The notes beneath the pieces were generated by a model. The model searched no databases and was not told the origin of the DNA. It worked only from the letters and a program-made list of their open reading frames with translations. Both the position numbers and the translations under genes were made by a program. 64,000 nt of DNA from Arenicellales bacterium (GTDB taxonomy: Bacteria; Pseudomonadota; Gammaproteobacteria; Arenicellales; JAJDZL01): positions 62,001-126,000 of the forward strand of contig OY282380.1 of assembly GCA_958295885.1 (NCBI GenBank). The letters are read 5' to 3'. This document shows, piece by piece, positions 24,742 through 32,737 of the stretch (the stretch's first letter is position 1; every line of letters begins with the position of its first letter).

Positions 24742-26139
24742 TCAATGCGATGTACGAGCTCTGTTTAATAGATTCTCGGCGCGGCTGCTCGCGCGCTCAG
24801 ATTCTTCACGGCATTGAAGAGCGTCCAAGACTCGAGCGGTATTCAGCCAAGTCTGAGGCGAGGTGTCTTTTTTCGCGGTGCGCTCCGCCAACAATGCACG
24901 TGCAAATTTATGCTGGCCCGAACGAATCGCAGACTCGATCAGTGTCTGTGAAATCAGATCTCTCTGAGCGTGACTCCCACCGAAGAGGTTGGCGGTATAG
25001 CGCACAGATGCCAAAGCTTCAGCAGCTTCCGCGTATCTTTCCTGTGCATACGCGTTGACTGCTCTGGCAACGGGCAATCCAACACTGCGCGTCATCCATG
25101 CAGAATAATTATCGCCATGAGCGCTTGCTTCCAATTTGCCCAGCATTGTTTCTGCCTGCTGGTTTCGGCCATCCGCCACAAAGGCCATCATCGCATGGCA
25201 GTCGTTAAAACAATAGTAGCCAGCGTGGGGGATGGATTCCGACCATTTGTCAGCAAGTGCGCTCCAACGGTCTTCGACATCGACTCCCAACAGATACAGA
25301 CGCCAAAGCAATGCGCTTGCATCCAAATTTTCAAGGGCGACGCTGCCCCCGCTGATCATGTCGTCGTAGATTTGAAACACCTTATCGTAGTCCTGCAGGT
25401 CCAGATAATAAAGTGCCAGGTGCCACCAGTTGTGAACCGCAAATCCGTTGTCCGGAACCCAATCGTCAGTTCTGGATTCATATAAGTCAATGCCCTCAAG
25501 CTGTCGACCCTGCATTTCCAGAACATGTGCCACCGCATGCAGTGCCCAAACGTCTTTACGGTTGATCTCAAGCGCCTGATGTCCAACCTGCTCCGCTCTT
25601 GAATATTCATTGCATTCTTCCAGTCCAAATGCGTACATGCCTAGAGCATAACCGTAACCTGGAGTGTCTTCATCATAACGCGGCAGTACCCGCGCCACAC
25701 GATCGCGCAGATTATGCGCATCTCCCAAATAAAAATCAGAAAGATGTGCGATCTGCAATGCCAGAACATCTCGGGGATGATCAATCAGGATCGATTCCAG
25801 AAAATCAACCGATTTCTTGAACTCCCCGGCCAGCCACGACTGCAGGGCCGCGATGTGTTTCAGTTCACGTTCGTTTGCAATGCCGGATAATTTTTCAGCA
25901 GCTGCCAACGATTCACGCAAATGTTCAGAAAATTCACCGTCAGCCATCGCACTGCCGCAATGAGCGCGCAAGCAGTGAGCCATGACAAAATTTGGATCTT
26001 GTTCGATCGCTTCATCAACGGTCTCTACCGGGTCACCATGATATGACTGCAGCTGGGCAAGCGCCTGTTCGAACTTGTCCAGAGCATCTCTATCTGAGAC
26101 AGTCGTGAGCACGCCTCGATAATCATTCATTTCTGCCAT
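24742..26139 (-). CDS. TTC38-like tetratricopeptide repeat protein
   Basis: 465 residues from the ATG at 26137-26139, which has AAGGAGAT 5-12 bases upstream; an earlier in-frame ATG at 26187 has no such site. It is helical throughout with TPR-type repeats: VDEAIEQDPNFVMAHCLRAH, RDVLALQIAHLSDFYLGD, DVWALHAVAHVLEMQGR and a conserved HNWWHLALYYLDLQDYDKV. The latter is characteristic of the TTC38 family. These proteins are often encoded beside oxidoreductases; their biochemical role is not established. Second gene after the FAD oxidase, probably co-transcribed and divergent from the microcompartment operon. Confidence 0.85.
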   Translation of the reverse strand: MAEMNDYRGVLTTVSDRDALDKFEQALAQLQSYHGDPVETVDEAIEQDPNFVMAHCLRAHCGSAMADGEFSEHLRESLAAAEKLSGIANERELKHIAALQSWLAGEFKKSVDFLESILIDHPRDVLALQIAHLSDFYLGDAHNLRDRVARVLPRYDEDTPGYGYALGMYAFGLEECNEYSRAEQVGHQALEINRKDVWALHAVAHVLEMQGRQLEGIDLYESRTDDWVPDNGFAVHNWWHLALYYLDLQDYDKVFQIYDDMISGGSVALENLDASALLWRLYLLGVDVEDRWSALADKWSESIPHAGYYCFNDCHAMMAFVADGRNQQAETMLGKLEASAHGDNYSAWMTRSVGLPVARAVNAYAQERYAEAAEALASVRYTANLFGGSHAQRDLISQTLIESAIRSGQHKFARALLAERTAKKDTSPQTWLNTARVLDALQCREESERASSRAENLLNRARTSH

Positions 26140-26198
26140 CTGTATCTCCTTAGTCTTCCAATCAGTAAAATCAAACTTTTTTGCCAAATCATTGCGCG

Positions 26199-27347
26199 TC
26201 AGCGACCACTCGGTGAATCACCGCTGCTGAGCCTGCCGCGCGTAGAAATTTTAAACCGCGGCGCGGTCCCAAATTCCCGCAGGCCAACTCCCGCTGCAAA
26301 ATCGCCGAATACCGGCCCATGCTTGAAAAGATGTCCCGAGCAGCCGCCTGCGATCAGTACATTATCAAATTCGGGATGAAAATCGATAATAAAGTGCGTA
26401 TCAGGCGTCATCGCGATCTGACAGGCCTTTTGATCCACGGCCTTTTCGTTTGCCAAGCCGGGCAGGCGATGACGTATGTACTGCCGCGTGCGATTGAACG
26501 TGGCTTCGTCAACAACCCGGTCATCATTGTCTAAGTCAATGATCGTTTCGGTCCATGCGATCGCTGCCTTGACACCATGTCCTTCCACGGACGGCGTTCC
26601 ATAGGCCTGATAGCCATGATCAACCCAGCACGGCATTTGATCGCCATCATACGAAATGTCACTGTCCGGAGTAGCCGTATAAATAATATTCTGACGTACG
26701 ATTTGGGAGATCGGGGCAATCGTTCGTCGAAACATTTCGCCCAGCCATGGCCCAGCAGTCACAATAACAAGATCGGCTTCAAGCGGTCTGCCGTCCAGAT
26801 ACAGCCTTTCCGATTCATTTGCAACAACTCGACCTCGCCGTAACTCACCGCCTTCTCGTACGAACTGCCGGGCTGTCTCAACCACAGCGCGATGCGCCAT
26901 AATCAGTCCAGATTCCGGTTCATAAATGCCGTAAGCAACATTCTTGCAGTAAAACTGTGGGAATCGCATGGTCAGCTCTTCTACGCCAAACTTGAAGTAA
27001 GGAACCCCCAGCGAGTCAAATACAGGCAATGTTGCATCTTCCCAATCAGTGTCAGCGAGGTCCGCCAGAACTAAAGTGCCGCACTCGACGTAGAGTCGTT
27101 CCTGAAATTCTTCCTGCAGCTCCATCCATCGCAGCCTGGCCTCGCGCACCCATTCCGTATAGAGTCGGTCGGGACCGTGGATCGTACGAATGATGCGAGT
27201 GTAGTCTGTGGAAGACGCTCTTGAGTGTCCCGGTTCCCATCGATCGATCAGCGTGACCGAATATCCTCTGCGCCGCGCGTAAAGCGCAGTCATCACTCCC
27301 GCAATTCCGGCGCCGACTACAACCACATCTGACTTCATTGAACGCAT
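26199..27347 (-). CDS. FAD-dependent amine oxidase (SolA / monomeric sarcosine oxidase / PuuB-like)
   Basis: 382 residues of the DAO family. The FAD motif VVVVGAGIAGVMTALYARRRG starts at about residue 8, followed by the RASSTDYTRIIRTIHG loop, the ESGLIMAHRAVVETARQF segment and a C-terminal flavin site GGCSGHLFKHGPVFG, close to the GFSGHGFKFAPVIG of MSOX/SolA. Such enzymes oxidise secondary or primary amines to imines, releasing hydrogen peroxide and, after hydrolysis, an aldehyde. MSOX carries its flavin on Cys; the CSGH/CQIAMTPDT region has candidates here. Divergent from a glutamine-synthetase-family gene and sharing its operator, it may play the PuuB part: oxidising a gamma-glutamyl-amine to an aldehyde (inference). 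Start at residue 1 or Met4 (27338). Confidence 0.88.
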   Translation of the reverse strand: MRSMKSDVVVVGAGIAGVMTALYARRRGYSVTLIDRWEPGHSRASSTDYTRIIRTIHGPDRLYTEWVREARLRWMELQEEFQERLYVECGTLVLADLADTDWEDATLPVFDSLGVPYFKFGVEELTMRFPQFYCKNVAYGIYEPESGLIMAHRAVVETARQFVREGGELRRGRVVANESERLYLDGRPLEADLVIVTAGPWLGEMFRRTIAPISQIVRQNIIYTATPDSDISYDGDQMPCWVDHGYQAYGTPSVEGHGVKAAIAWTETIIDLDNDDRVVDEATFNRTRQYIRHRLPGLANEKAVDQKACQIAMTPDTHFIIDFHPEFDNVLIAGGCSGHLFKHGPVFGDFAAGVGLREFGTAPRFKISTRGRLSSGDSPSGR

Positions 27348-27376
27348 CCGCTAACTATATTCTGGCACTGATTTCT

Positions 27377-27398
27377 TGTATACTGTATACAGTATACA
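27377..27398. promoter_or_regulatory. Perfect 22-bp palindromic operator between divergent operons
   Basis: TGTATACTGTA followed immediately by its reverse complement gives a perfect 22-bp dyad, centred on TGTATACA. It sits in the 158-bp gap between the FAD oxidase (minus) and the GS-family ligase (plus). A possible minus-strand -10 (TATAGT, complement of 27354-27359) and a possible plus-strand -35 (TTGACT, 27399-27404) flank it, so a bound protein would control both directions. TGTATACA-type dyads are typical of FCD-subfamily GntR regulators, and one is encoded at 39161-39820. Confidence 0.8.
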
Positions 27399-27505
27399 TT
27401 GACTTGTACCCTATGGAATTGATTGAATAACTTAAATAACAGGCGTACAACTGTTGAAATAACTGAGATGAGGCACAGCCGGCGACATTGGAGAAACGTT
27501 TCATA

Positions 27506-28816
27506 ATGAGTACCAACTCCCCACGAAAGCGATTTAAACTGCCTGAGAACACCCATACGATAGCAATGGGCGCTGCTGATTTGAACGGCATTATGCGAGG
27601 AAAACGAATTCCTGCATCACATTGGCCCACAGTCTGTGAAGATGGCATGGCGCTGTCTTTGGTGATTTATGCCATGGATATGACTTCAGACATTTGGGAC
27701 ACGCCCTATGTCAATATGGAAAACGGCTATCGAGACATGCATATGTATCCTTTATCCGAACCGGTTGCTTCGCCCTGGGAGCCCGGCGTGGCGATCTGCA
27801 TGGGTTATACCGAAGATGCTGCCGATCACGGCCCGGTGCCAATTGACCCTCGCGGCGCGCTCGTCGAACAGGTCGAACGAGCCGCAGACATGGGCATTGA
27901 AGTGCAGCTCGGCGCAGAACTTGAATTTTATCTGCTTGACCCTGAAACCATGCTGCCGAAAGACTCGGGGATTCAGGTGTACAGCCTTTCGAGAGCCGCT
28001 GAATACGAGCATGTGCTCGGTCCAATGCGCCGCTATCTGAATGAAATAGGAATTCCAATCGAACAGTCAAACACTGAATATGCAGCCGGGCAGACTGAAA
28101 TTAACATTCGATATGGGGAAGCCCTGAAAACTGCTGACCGCACCGTCCTTTTTCGCTCAATGATCAAGGAAATCGCACTCCATCACGGCTATCACGCAAC
28201 TTTCATGTCCAAACCCTTTGCGGAACATTCCGGCAGTGGCTTCCACGCCCACTACTCTTTATGGAAAGATGGAAAAAACATCTTCAGCGACAACGGAAAA
28301 CTATCGCAGTCCGGGCTGTCATTTCTCGCCGGCCTGCAGAAACGGATGGCGGAATGCGCATTATTGGTCGCCACAACGCCGAACGCGTACAAACGTCGGA
28401 CTGCGTATTCGTTCTGTCCGGTGAATACGACTTGGGGTGTCGACAATCGAACCGTCGGACTGCGAGTAATTGATGGGTCCGAACATGCGGTTCGCATCGA
28501 AAAACGAGACGGGTCTGCAGATTGCAATCCCTACTACCTGGTGGCGGCGGACATAGCAGCAGGCCTTGATGGGCTGGAACGGCAGATGGAACCTTCTCCC
28601 ATGACTGACTGCGATGCATACGCCATCGAAGATGCAGATCCGATTCCTGACAACATCCACGATGCGGTCGCTTTGGCAAAAGATTCCGAGTTTTTGCGCA
28701 GACTGATAGGAGAGGACCGACTCAGCATTCTAATTCAGCAGGCCGAACGAGAAATCGGGTTCATTAATGCATCAGTAACCCAAGTTGAAATCGATCGTTA
28801 TATGAGCAACCTGTAA
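27506..28816 (+). CDS. Glutamine-synthetase-family gamma-glutamyl-amine ligase (PuuA-like), first gene of the BMC operon
   Basis: 436 residues from the ATG at 27506 (TTGGAGA at 27488-27494). GS catalytic-domain motifs: GAELEFYLLD, EQSNTEYAAGQTEINI, GSGFHAHYSLW (nucleotide/Glu site), NRTVGLRV and KRDGSADCNPYYL. The N-terminal AADLNGIMRGKRIPASHW resembles PuuA/GlnT-type gamma-glutamylpolyamine synthetases rather than GlnA, whose adenylylation and oxyanion-loop features I do not see. The likely reaction is ATP-dependent coupling of glutamate to an amine. The stop codon overlaps the start of the BMC-P gene by one base, tying it firmly to the microcompartment. Gamma-glutamylmethylamide synthetase (GmaS) is an alternative identity because N-methylglutamate synthase genes are in the same window. 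Confidence 0.88.
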   Translation: MSTNSPRKRFKLPENTHTIAMGAADLNGIMRGKRIPASHWPTVCEDGMALSLVIYAMDMTSDIWDTPYVNMENGYRDMHMYPLSEPVASPWEPGVAICMGYTEDAADHGPVPIDPRGALVEQVERAADMGIEVQLGAELEFYLLDPETMLPKDSGIQVYSLSRAAEYEHVLGPMRRYLNEIGIPIEQSNTEYAAGQTEINIRYGEALKTADRTVLFRSMIKEIALHHGYHATFMSKPFAEHSGSGFHAHYSLWKDGKNIFSDNGKLSQSGLSFLAGLQKRMAECALLVATTPNAYKRRTAYSFCPVNTTWGVDNRTVGLRVIDGSEHAVRIEKRDGSADCNPYYLVAADIAAGLDGLERQMEPSPMTDCDAYAIEDADPIPDNIHDAVALAKDSEFLRRLIGEDRLSILIQQAEREIGFINASVTQVEIDRYMSNL

Positions 28817-29094
28817 TGAAAATCGCTCGCGTAACTGGAACGGTAACCGCCACCGTCAAAGATTCCCAACTGGTTGGGCACAAGCTGCTCATTGTTGACG
28901 TTGAAAACGGATACGGCGATGTAGAGGAACGATCGGTTGTCGCAGTGGATGCAGTCGGCGCGGGTGTCGGCGAATATGTTCTGATCGTACTGGGGTCAGC
29001 CGCCCGCATTCCACGAAACATCTCCGGAATCGCCGTAGATGCTTCAATCGTCGGCATTATCGATCAGATTTCAATCAAGACTCCGGCACACTGA
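28816..29094 (+). CDS. BMC-P shell vertex protein (EutN/CcmL family)
   Basis: 92 residues beginning MKIARVTGTVTATVKDSQLV, then GHKLLIVDV and VVAVDAVGAGVGEYVLIVLG, the OB-fold signature of EutN/CcmL/PduN. These proteins form pentamers that cap the twelve vertices of the icosahedral shell. One BMC-P copy per locus is sufficient for closure, and here there is exactly one. It overlaps the ligase stop codon (TAATG) and precedes the hexamer gene by 45 bp. Confidence 0.95.
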   Translation: MKIARVTGTVTATVKDSQLVGHKLLIVDVENGYGDVEERSVVAVDAVGAGVGEYVLIVLGSAARIPRNISGIAVDASIVGIIDQISIKTPAH

Positions 29095-29139
29095 TCGGAA
29101 TGAATTTAAGAATCAAACTAAACCAAACAGGAGATGAAA

Positions 29140-29433
29140 ATGGCAGTCAGTATGGAATTTGCTCAAATGGCTCTCGGCATGATCGAAACCAGGGGTCTGG
29201 TCGCATCCATTGAAGGGGCCGATGCAATGGTGAAAGCTGCGAACGTGACCATTGTCGGTCAAACAAAAGTCGGCGGTGGACTGGTCTCCACCTTTGTTCG
29301 AGGAGAAGTCGGCGCCGTAAAAGCCGCAGTGGACGCTGGAGCAAGTTCAGCAAATCGAGTCGGTGAAGTCGTTTCCGTGCATGTCATCCCGCGTCCACAT
29401 GACGAAATCGAAAATCTGCTTGCGGCAGACTAA
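29140..29433 (+). CDS. BMC-H hexameric shell protein (PduA/EutM/CcmK family)
   Basis: 97 residues, one BMC domain: [40 protein letters not shown] and [27 protein letters not shown] is the pore-loop region (usually K-I-G-S/G-G), and here the central pore is lined by glycines. Hexamers tile the shell facets. The start is set at the ATG at 29140 because AGGAG at 29129-29133 is properly spaced for it and not for the ATG at 29134. It is the only BMC-H in the window, so the facets would be built from this protein plus the trimer at 32111. Confidence 0.95.
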   Translation: MAVSMEFAQMALGMIETRGLVASIEGADAMVKAANVTIVGQTKVGGGLVSTFVRGEVGAVKAAVDAGASSANRVGEVVSVHVIPRPHDEIENLLAAD

Positions 29434-29540
29434 GGTCACAGACAGAGTTCAAGCTGGTCCGCGGACTAGGTTTCATTGATCATACAACTCGAATAGAAGA
29501 GCTTTGTCCTGCACCCGTCAAGGTTTCGAAAGTAACTCTC

Positions 29541-30734
29541 ATGGCACCTGAATTTGAAGATTTCACGCGCGCAGTCGCCCGCAGGAGCCGGTCGGACAAG
29601 CAGGAAATCGATTCGCTTCATTTCGAAAACGTGACTGTCCTGGGTGGCGGTGCCGATGCTCTCCAGCTTTGTGTCCTGTGCCTTGCTGAAAATCGCTCAG
29701 TGACGCTCTTCAGCGCATATGGAACTGAACTCAAGGCTTTGCGCGGCAGCGGTGGGATTGCCATTCGCGGTGACGGACCGGTCGGCACCTATCAAGTTGA
29801 TCAGGCAGGCATTCCGTCAATTCACACGACTGCCGAACTTGACACAGCAGTCAGCAGTGCCGATCTGATTTTTCTGACAGGTCCCATTCACAAACATCGC
29901 ACCTACGCCATGGTGCTTGCGGACCACCTAATGGACGGCCAGACGCTGGTGATTGCACCTGGACGAACTTTTGGCTCCATTGAATCCAACTGGCTGCTAC
30001 GAGTCGGCGGCTGCAGCGCCGACATCGCAGTTGTAGAGATGCAAAGCCTCCCATTTTGGGCAGTGCAGAACAGAAGCACCTTGAATTTATCGGCTTGCGC
30101 GCAGACGACAGCTGCAGTAATGCCAAGCCGCAAACTGTCAAGTCTGAACGCTCTGCAATCGATTCTGCCGAAAATTAAACCCTGCCAAAATGTGATTCAC
30201 AGCGGATTTGCCGACGCGACGGGCGCAGTGGAGGCAGCAGCTCTTATGATCGGCGACAGTCTGATTGCCAAGGATCATGCTTCAATGATTCCTGGGGCAC
30301 AGCCGCTCAAAGAAAGAAACACGTTTCGAGCGTTGCTTCAGGGTGAACGCTGCCAGGATGTGATTGAACAGCTGCTGCAGGAACGACGGAATGTCGCACG
30401 GCTATTTGGCGTTCGAAACCTTCCAGATTCGACTGCCTGGATCGAAGCGAGTGCCGGCGCGCTGGCAGGAAGCGGCAGCCGCCCTGTGCCCGCGCAGCAG
30501 GAGGCGCTCTCGATGTTAAGCAGTGCGGTCATCGGTTCTCTGATTCCGCTGCAGTCCGCGGGCCTGCTCTCGGGAGTTTCAACGCCAGTGACTGATTCAG
30601 TCGTCACATTGGCAGGCACTTTGCTTCGACGTGATTTTCCGACCGCCGGCCGCAGACTGGAAAACATGGGAATTGATGGCAGTGGAATTGATGAAGTCCG
30701 ACGGCAGTTTGAGTCGGTCATGAACGGCAGATGA
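29541..30734 (+). CDS. Opine/octopine-dehydrogenase-like NAD(P)-binding protein, putative BMC cargo
   Basis: 397 residues. A Rossmann domain begins at about residue 29 with VTVLGGGADALQLCVLCLAE, followed by a strand-end SVTLFSAYGTELKAL and a second half of the fold (SADLIFLTGPIHKHRTYAMVLA, GQTLVIAPGRTFGS). The C-terminal half is helical with ALMIGDSLIAKDHASMIPGA. This layout matches the NAD/NADP octopine/nopaline dehydrogenase family, which reduces the imine of an amino acid and a 2-oxo acid. An N-terminal helix of about 28 residues precedes the fold (EFEDFTRAVARRS), a candidate shell-targeting peptide. No classical BMC locus that I know contains this enzyme. The substrate is unknown. Confidence 0.65.
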   Translation: MAPEFEDFTRAVARRSRSDKQEIDSLHFENVTVLGGGADALQLCVLCLAENRSVTLFSAYGTELKALRGSGGIAIRGDGPVGTYQVDQAGIPSIHTTAELDTAVSSADLIFLTGPIHKHRTYAMVLADHLMDGQTLVIAPGRTFGSIESNWLLRVGGCSADIAVVEMQSLPFWAVQNRSTLNLSACAQTTAAVMPSRKLSSLNALQSILPKIKPCQNVIHSGFADATGAVEAAALMIGDSLIAKDHASMIPGAQPLKERNTFRALLQGERCQDVIEQLLQERRNVARLFGVRNLPDSTAWIEASAGALAGSGSRPVPAQQEALSMLSSAVIGSLIPLQSAGLLSGVSTPVTDSVVTLAGTLLRRDFPTAGRRLENMGIDGSGIDEVRRQFESVMNGR

Positions 30735-30737
30735 CAT

Positions 30738-32114
30738 ATGGACCTTGATCTTCAATCCATTGCCAGCGCACGTCGAACGGCGACTGCCGCCTGGCAGGCC
30801 TACCAGAAATTCCGCGCTTTTGAACCAGAAGCAATTGACGCGATCGTGAACGCAATGGCATTGGCAGTAGAACCCGAAGCACGAAGGCTGGCTGAACTCG
30901 CTGTCGAAGAAACCGGATGTGGGAATGTGGAAGACAAACGAATCAAGAACTTGTTCAACTCCATTGAAGTGCCCCATTGGCTGCGAAACATCAAGACATT
31001 GGGACTGCTTTGGCGTGATGAAATCACGAAAATTGCCGCAATCGGGGAACCAATGGGAGTCGTCGCTGCGCTGATTCCAGTTACGAATCCAACATCCACG
31101 GTGATCTATAAAATACTGATTGCGGTAAAGGCTGGAAACGCAATCGTCTGCGCTCCTCACCCAAAAGGCGTCAGATGCGGGATGGCGACAGCAAAGATCA
31201 TGGCGCAGGCCGCCATGCAGCAAGGCGCACCGCCAGGATTGATTCAATGCCTGGATAAAGTCAGCATTCCGGGAACGCAGGAATTAATGACGCATAGACG
31301 CACATCGGTGGTTCTCGCTACCGGCGGACCCGCTATGGTCAAAGCCGCTTACTCATCCGGCAAACCAACCCTGGCAGTCGGACCAGGCAATGTGGCATGT
31401 TATGTTCACGAGTCCAAAGCACATGAACTGGACGAAATCGCAGAGCAGGTAATCGTCTCGAAGAGCTTTGATTACGGCACTGCCTGCCTATCGGAACAGG
31501 CTCTGATCGCCGATCGCAGAATAGGCCGCGAACTTCGCTCTGAAATGAAACTGCGCGGCGCTTATTTCTGCAGCAGACAGGAATCTCAGCGACTCGCCAA
31601 AGTGATATTCAAAGATCATTCGATTCATCCGGAGCGAGTCGGACAGCCGCCAGCGACACTGGCTAAACTGGCCGACATCGATCTGCCACCCCGCGTCAGA
31701 ATTCTGGTGACACCTCAGACTGAAATAGGCTGGCACGCGCCGTTGTCGCATGAGAAACTCAATCCCGTCCTTGCTTGGTACGATGCGAAATCCGTGAATG
31801 AAGGATTGAAAATCGCGCGGGACATCGTCAGTTTTGGTGGTTGGGGACATTCAGCAGTCATCCACGCCAGGGATCCCGAGGTGATCGCAAAATATGCCGA
31901 TCTGCCCGTCGGACGAGTCATTGTAAATTCACCGTCCATCATCGGCGGCATGGGTTTTTCCACGGATCTAGAACCCAGTTTCATGCTTGGAACAGGGACC
32001 TGGTCGGGTTCGATCACGTCCGACAATGTTACTGCTTTGCATCTGATCAACATCAAGCGAGTGGCTTACGAATCCAGGCCCTGGCGGGACATATACGACG
32101 AATACGGAGAATGA
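30738..32114 (+). CDS. CoA-acylating aldehyde dehydrogenase (EutE/PduP family), BMC cargo
   Basis: 458 residues. Landmarks are EPMGVVAALIPVTNPTSTVIYKI, NAIVCAPHPKG, LAVGPGNVACYVHE and the active-site Cys250 in FDYGTACLSEQ, all typical of EutE/PduP. The C-terminus GTGTWSGSITSDNVTALHLINIKRVAYE is the usual end of this group. The reaction is aldehyde + CoA + NAD+ to acyl-CoA + NADH. This is the core enzyme of metabolosomes, which sequester a volatile or toxic aldehyde. The N-terminus starts directly with the ALDH fold, lacking the 18-residue PduP encapsulation helix. No PduL-type phosphotransacylase is encoded in the operon, so CoA recycling must happen otherwise. The end overlaps the BMC-T start (ATGA). 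Confidence 0.92.
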   Translation: MDLDLQSIASARRTATAAWQAYQKFRAFEPEAIDAIVNAMALAVEPEARRLAELAVEETGCGNVEDKRIKNLFNSIEVPHWLRNIKTLGLLWRDEITKIAAIGEPMGVVAALIPVTNPTSTVIYKILIAVKAGNAIVCAPHPKGVRCGMATAKIMAQAAMQQGAPPGLIQCLDKVSIPGTQELMTHRRTSVVLATGGPAMVKAAYSSGKPTLAVGPGNVACYVHESKAHELDEIAEQVIVSKSFDYGTACLSEQALIADRRIGRELRSEMKLRGAYFCSRQESQRLAKVIFKDHSIHPERVGQPPATLAKLADIDLPPRVRILVTPQTEIGWHAPLSHEKLNPVLAWYDAKSVNEGLKIARDIVSFGGWGHSAVIHARDPEVIAKYADLPVGRVIVNSPSIIGGMGFSTDLEPSFMLGTGTWSGSITSDNVTALHLINIKRVAYESRPWRDIYDEYGE

Positions 32115-32737
32115 ACTTGGATGACAGATTAACGATTCGAGCTCTTATGCAGATCAACAATCTGCAGCCAAAATTCGCAGCTTACAACGGGGCCACCGTT
32201 CAAGGGTCGGTGCCGCTCGCCGGTGACACAGTGCTGATTGGCGAATTCATGCCAGGCAACGAAGTCTTTCGCCTGATTGACATCGCGCTGAAAGCCAGCA
32301 CAGTAGAGGCAGCAAGTCAGATAGTCGAACGCGAATTCGGTTTTTTCATATTGCGCTCACCCTACAACGCCCAGGTGACGGCGGCCCGTCATGCCATTCT
32401 CTCTGAGATCGGCATGACGATGAACGCCCGCTTGAAACCCACTGTAGAGTCGATTCAAGTCATTACTTCTGTTGAACCTTATCAGGCACAGCTCCTGAAC
32501 AAGTGGTCCGCTGGCTCTTTGGTTGTTCCAGGACAGACACTGGGAATTATCGAATGTGCTCCTGCTGCTTATATTTCGATCGCAGCGAATGAAGCTGAGA
32601 AGTCGGCCCTGATTGACATCGCACAAGTTAGAGCCGTTGGTAAATTCGGACGTTTATTTATTTCCGGCAGTGAGGATTCGATCACCACAGCGGTAGAAGC
32701 CGCGACTGCTGCGATCAACGACGTAGACGGACAATGA
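32111..32737 (+). CDS. BMC-T tandem-domain shell protein
   Basis: 208 residues from the ATG at 32111, which overlaps the aldehyde dehydrogenase stop; the frame is open further upstream but only as a shadow of that gene. Two BMC-like domains are visible. The first, about residues 35-105, has LIDIALKASTVEAASQIVER and AARHAILSEIG. The second, about 130-205, has LGIIECAPAAYISIAANEAE, IAQVRAVGKFGRLFISGSED and a helix TTAVEAATAAI. BMC-T proteins form pseudohexameric trimers, often with gated pores large enough for cofactors. Divergence of the first domain from PduB/EutL makes the subtype unclear. Confidence 0.85.
   Translation: MNLDDRLTIRALMQINNLQPKFAAYNGATVQGSVPLAGDTVLIGEFMPGNEVFRLIDIALKASTVEAASQIVEREFGFFILRSPYNAQVTAARHAILSEIGMTMNARLKPTVESIQVITSVEPYQAQLLNKWSAGSLVVPGQTLGIIECAPAAYISIAANEAEKSALIDIAQVRAVGKFGRLFISGSEDSITTAVEAATAAINDVDGQ

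Noticed and set aside
27506..28816. Assigning the GS-family gene as GmaS
   Set aside because: N-methylglutamate synthase is in the same window, but the N-terminal motifs look closer to PuuA/GlnT-type ligases, and the gene is fused into the BMC operon; kept as an alternative only.
30597..31247. Long minus-strand frame of 216 codons inside the ALDH gene
   Set aside because: It is antisense to a clearly conserved aldehyde dehydrogenase and has no family features.
31841..32110. Upstream extension of the BMC-T frame
   Set aside because: Shadow of the ALDH gene; the overlapping ATG at 32111 gives a normal BMC-T length.
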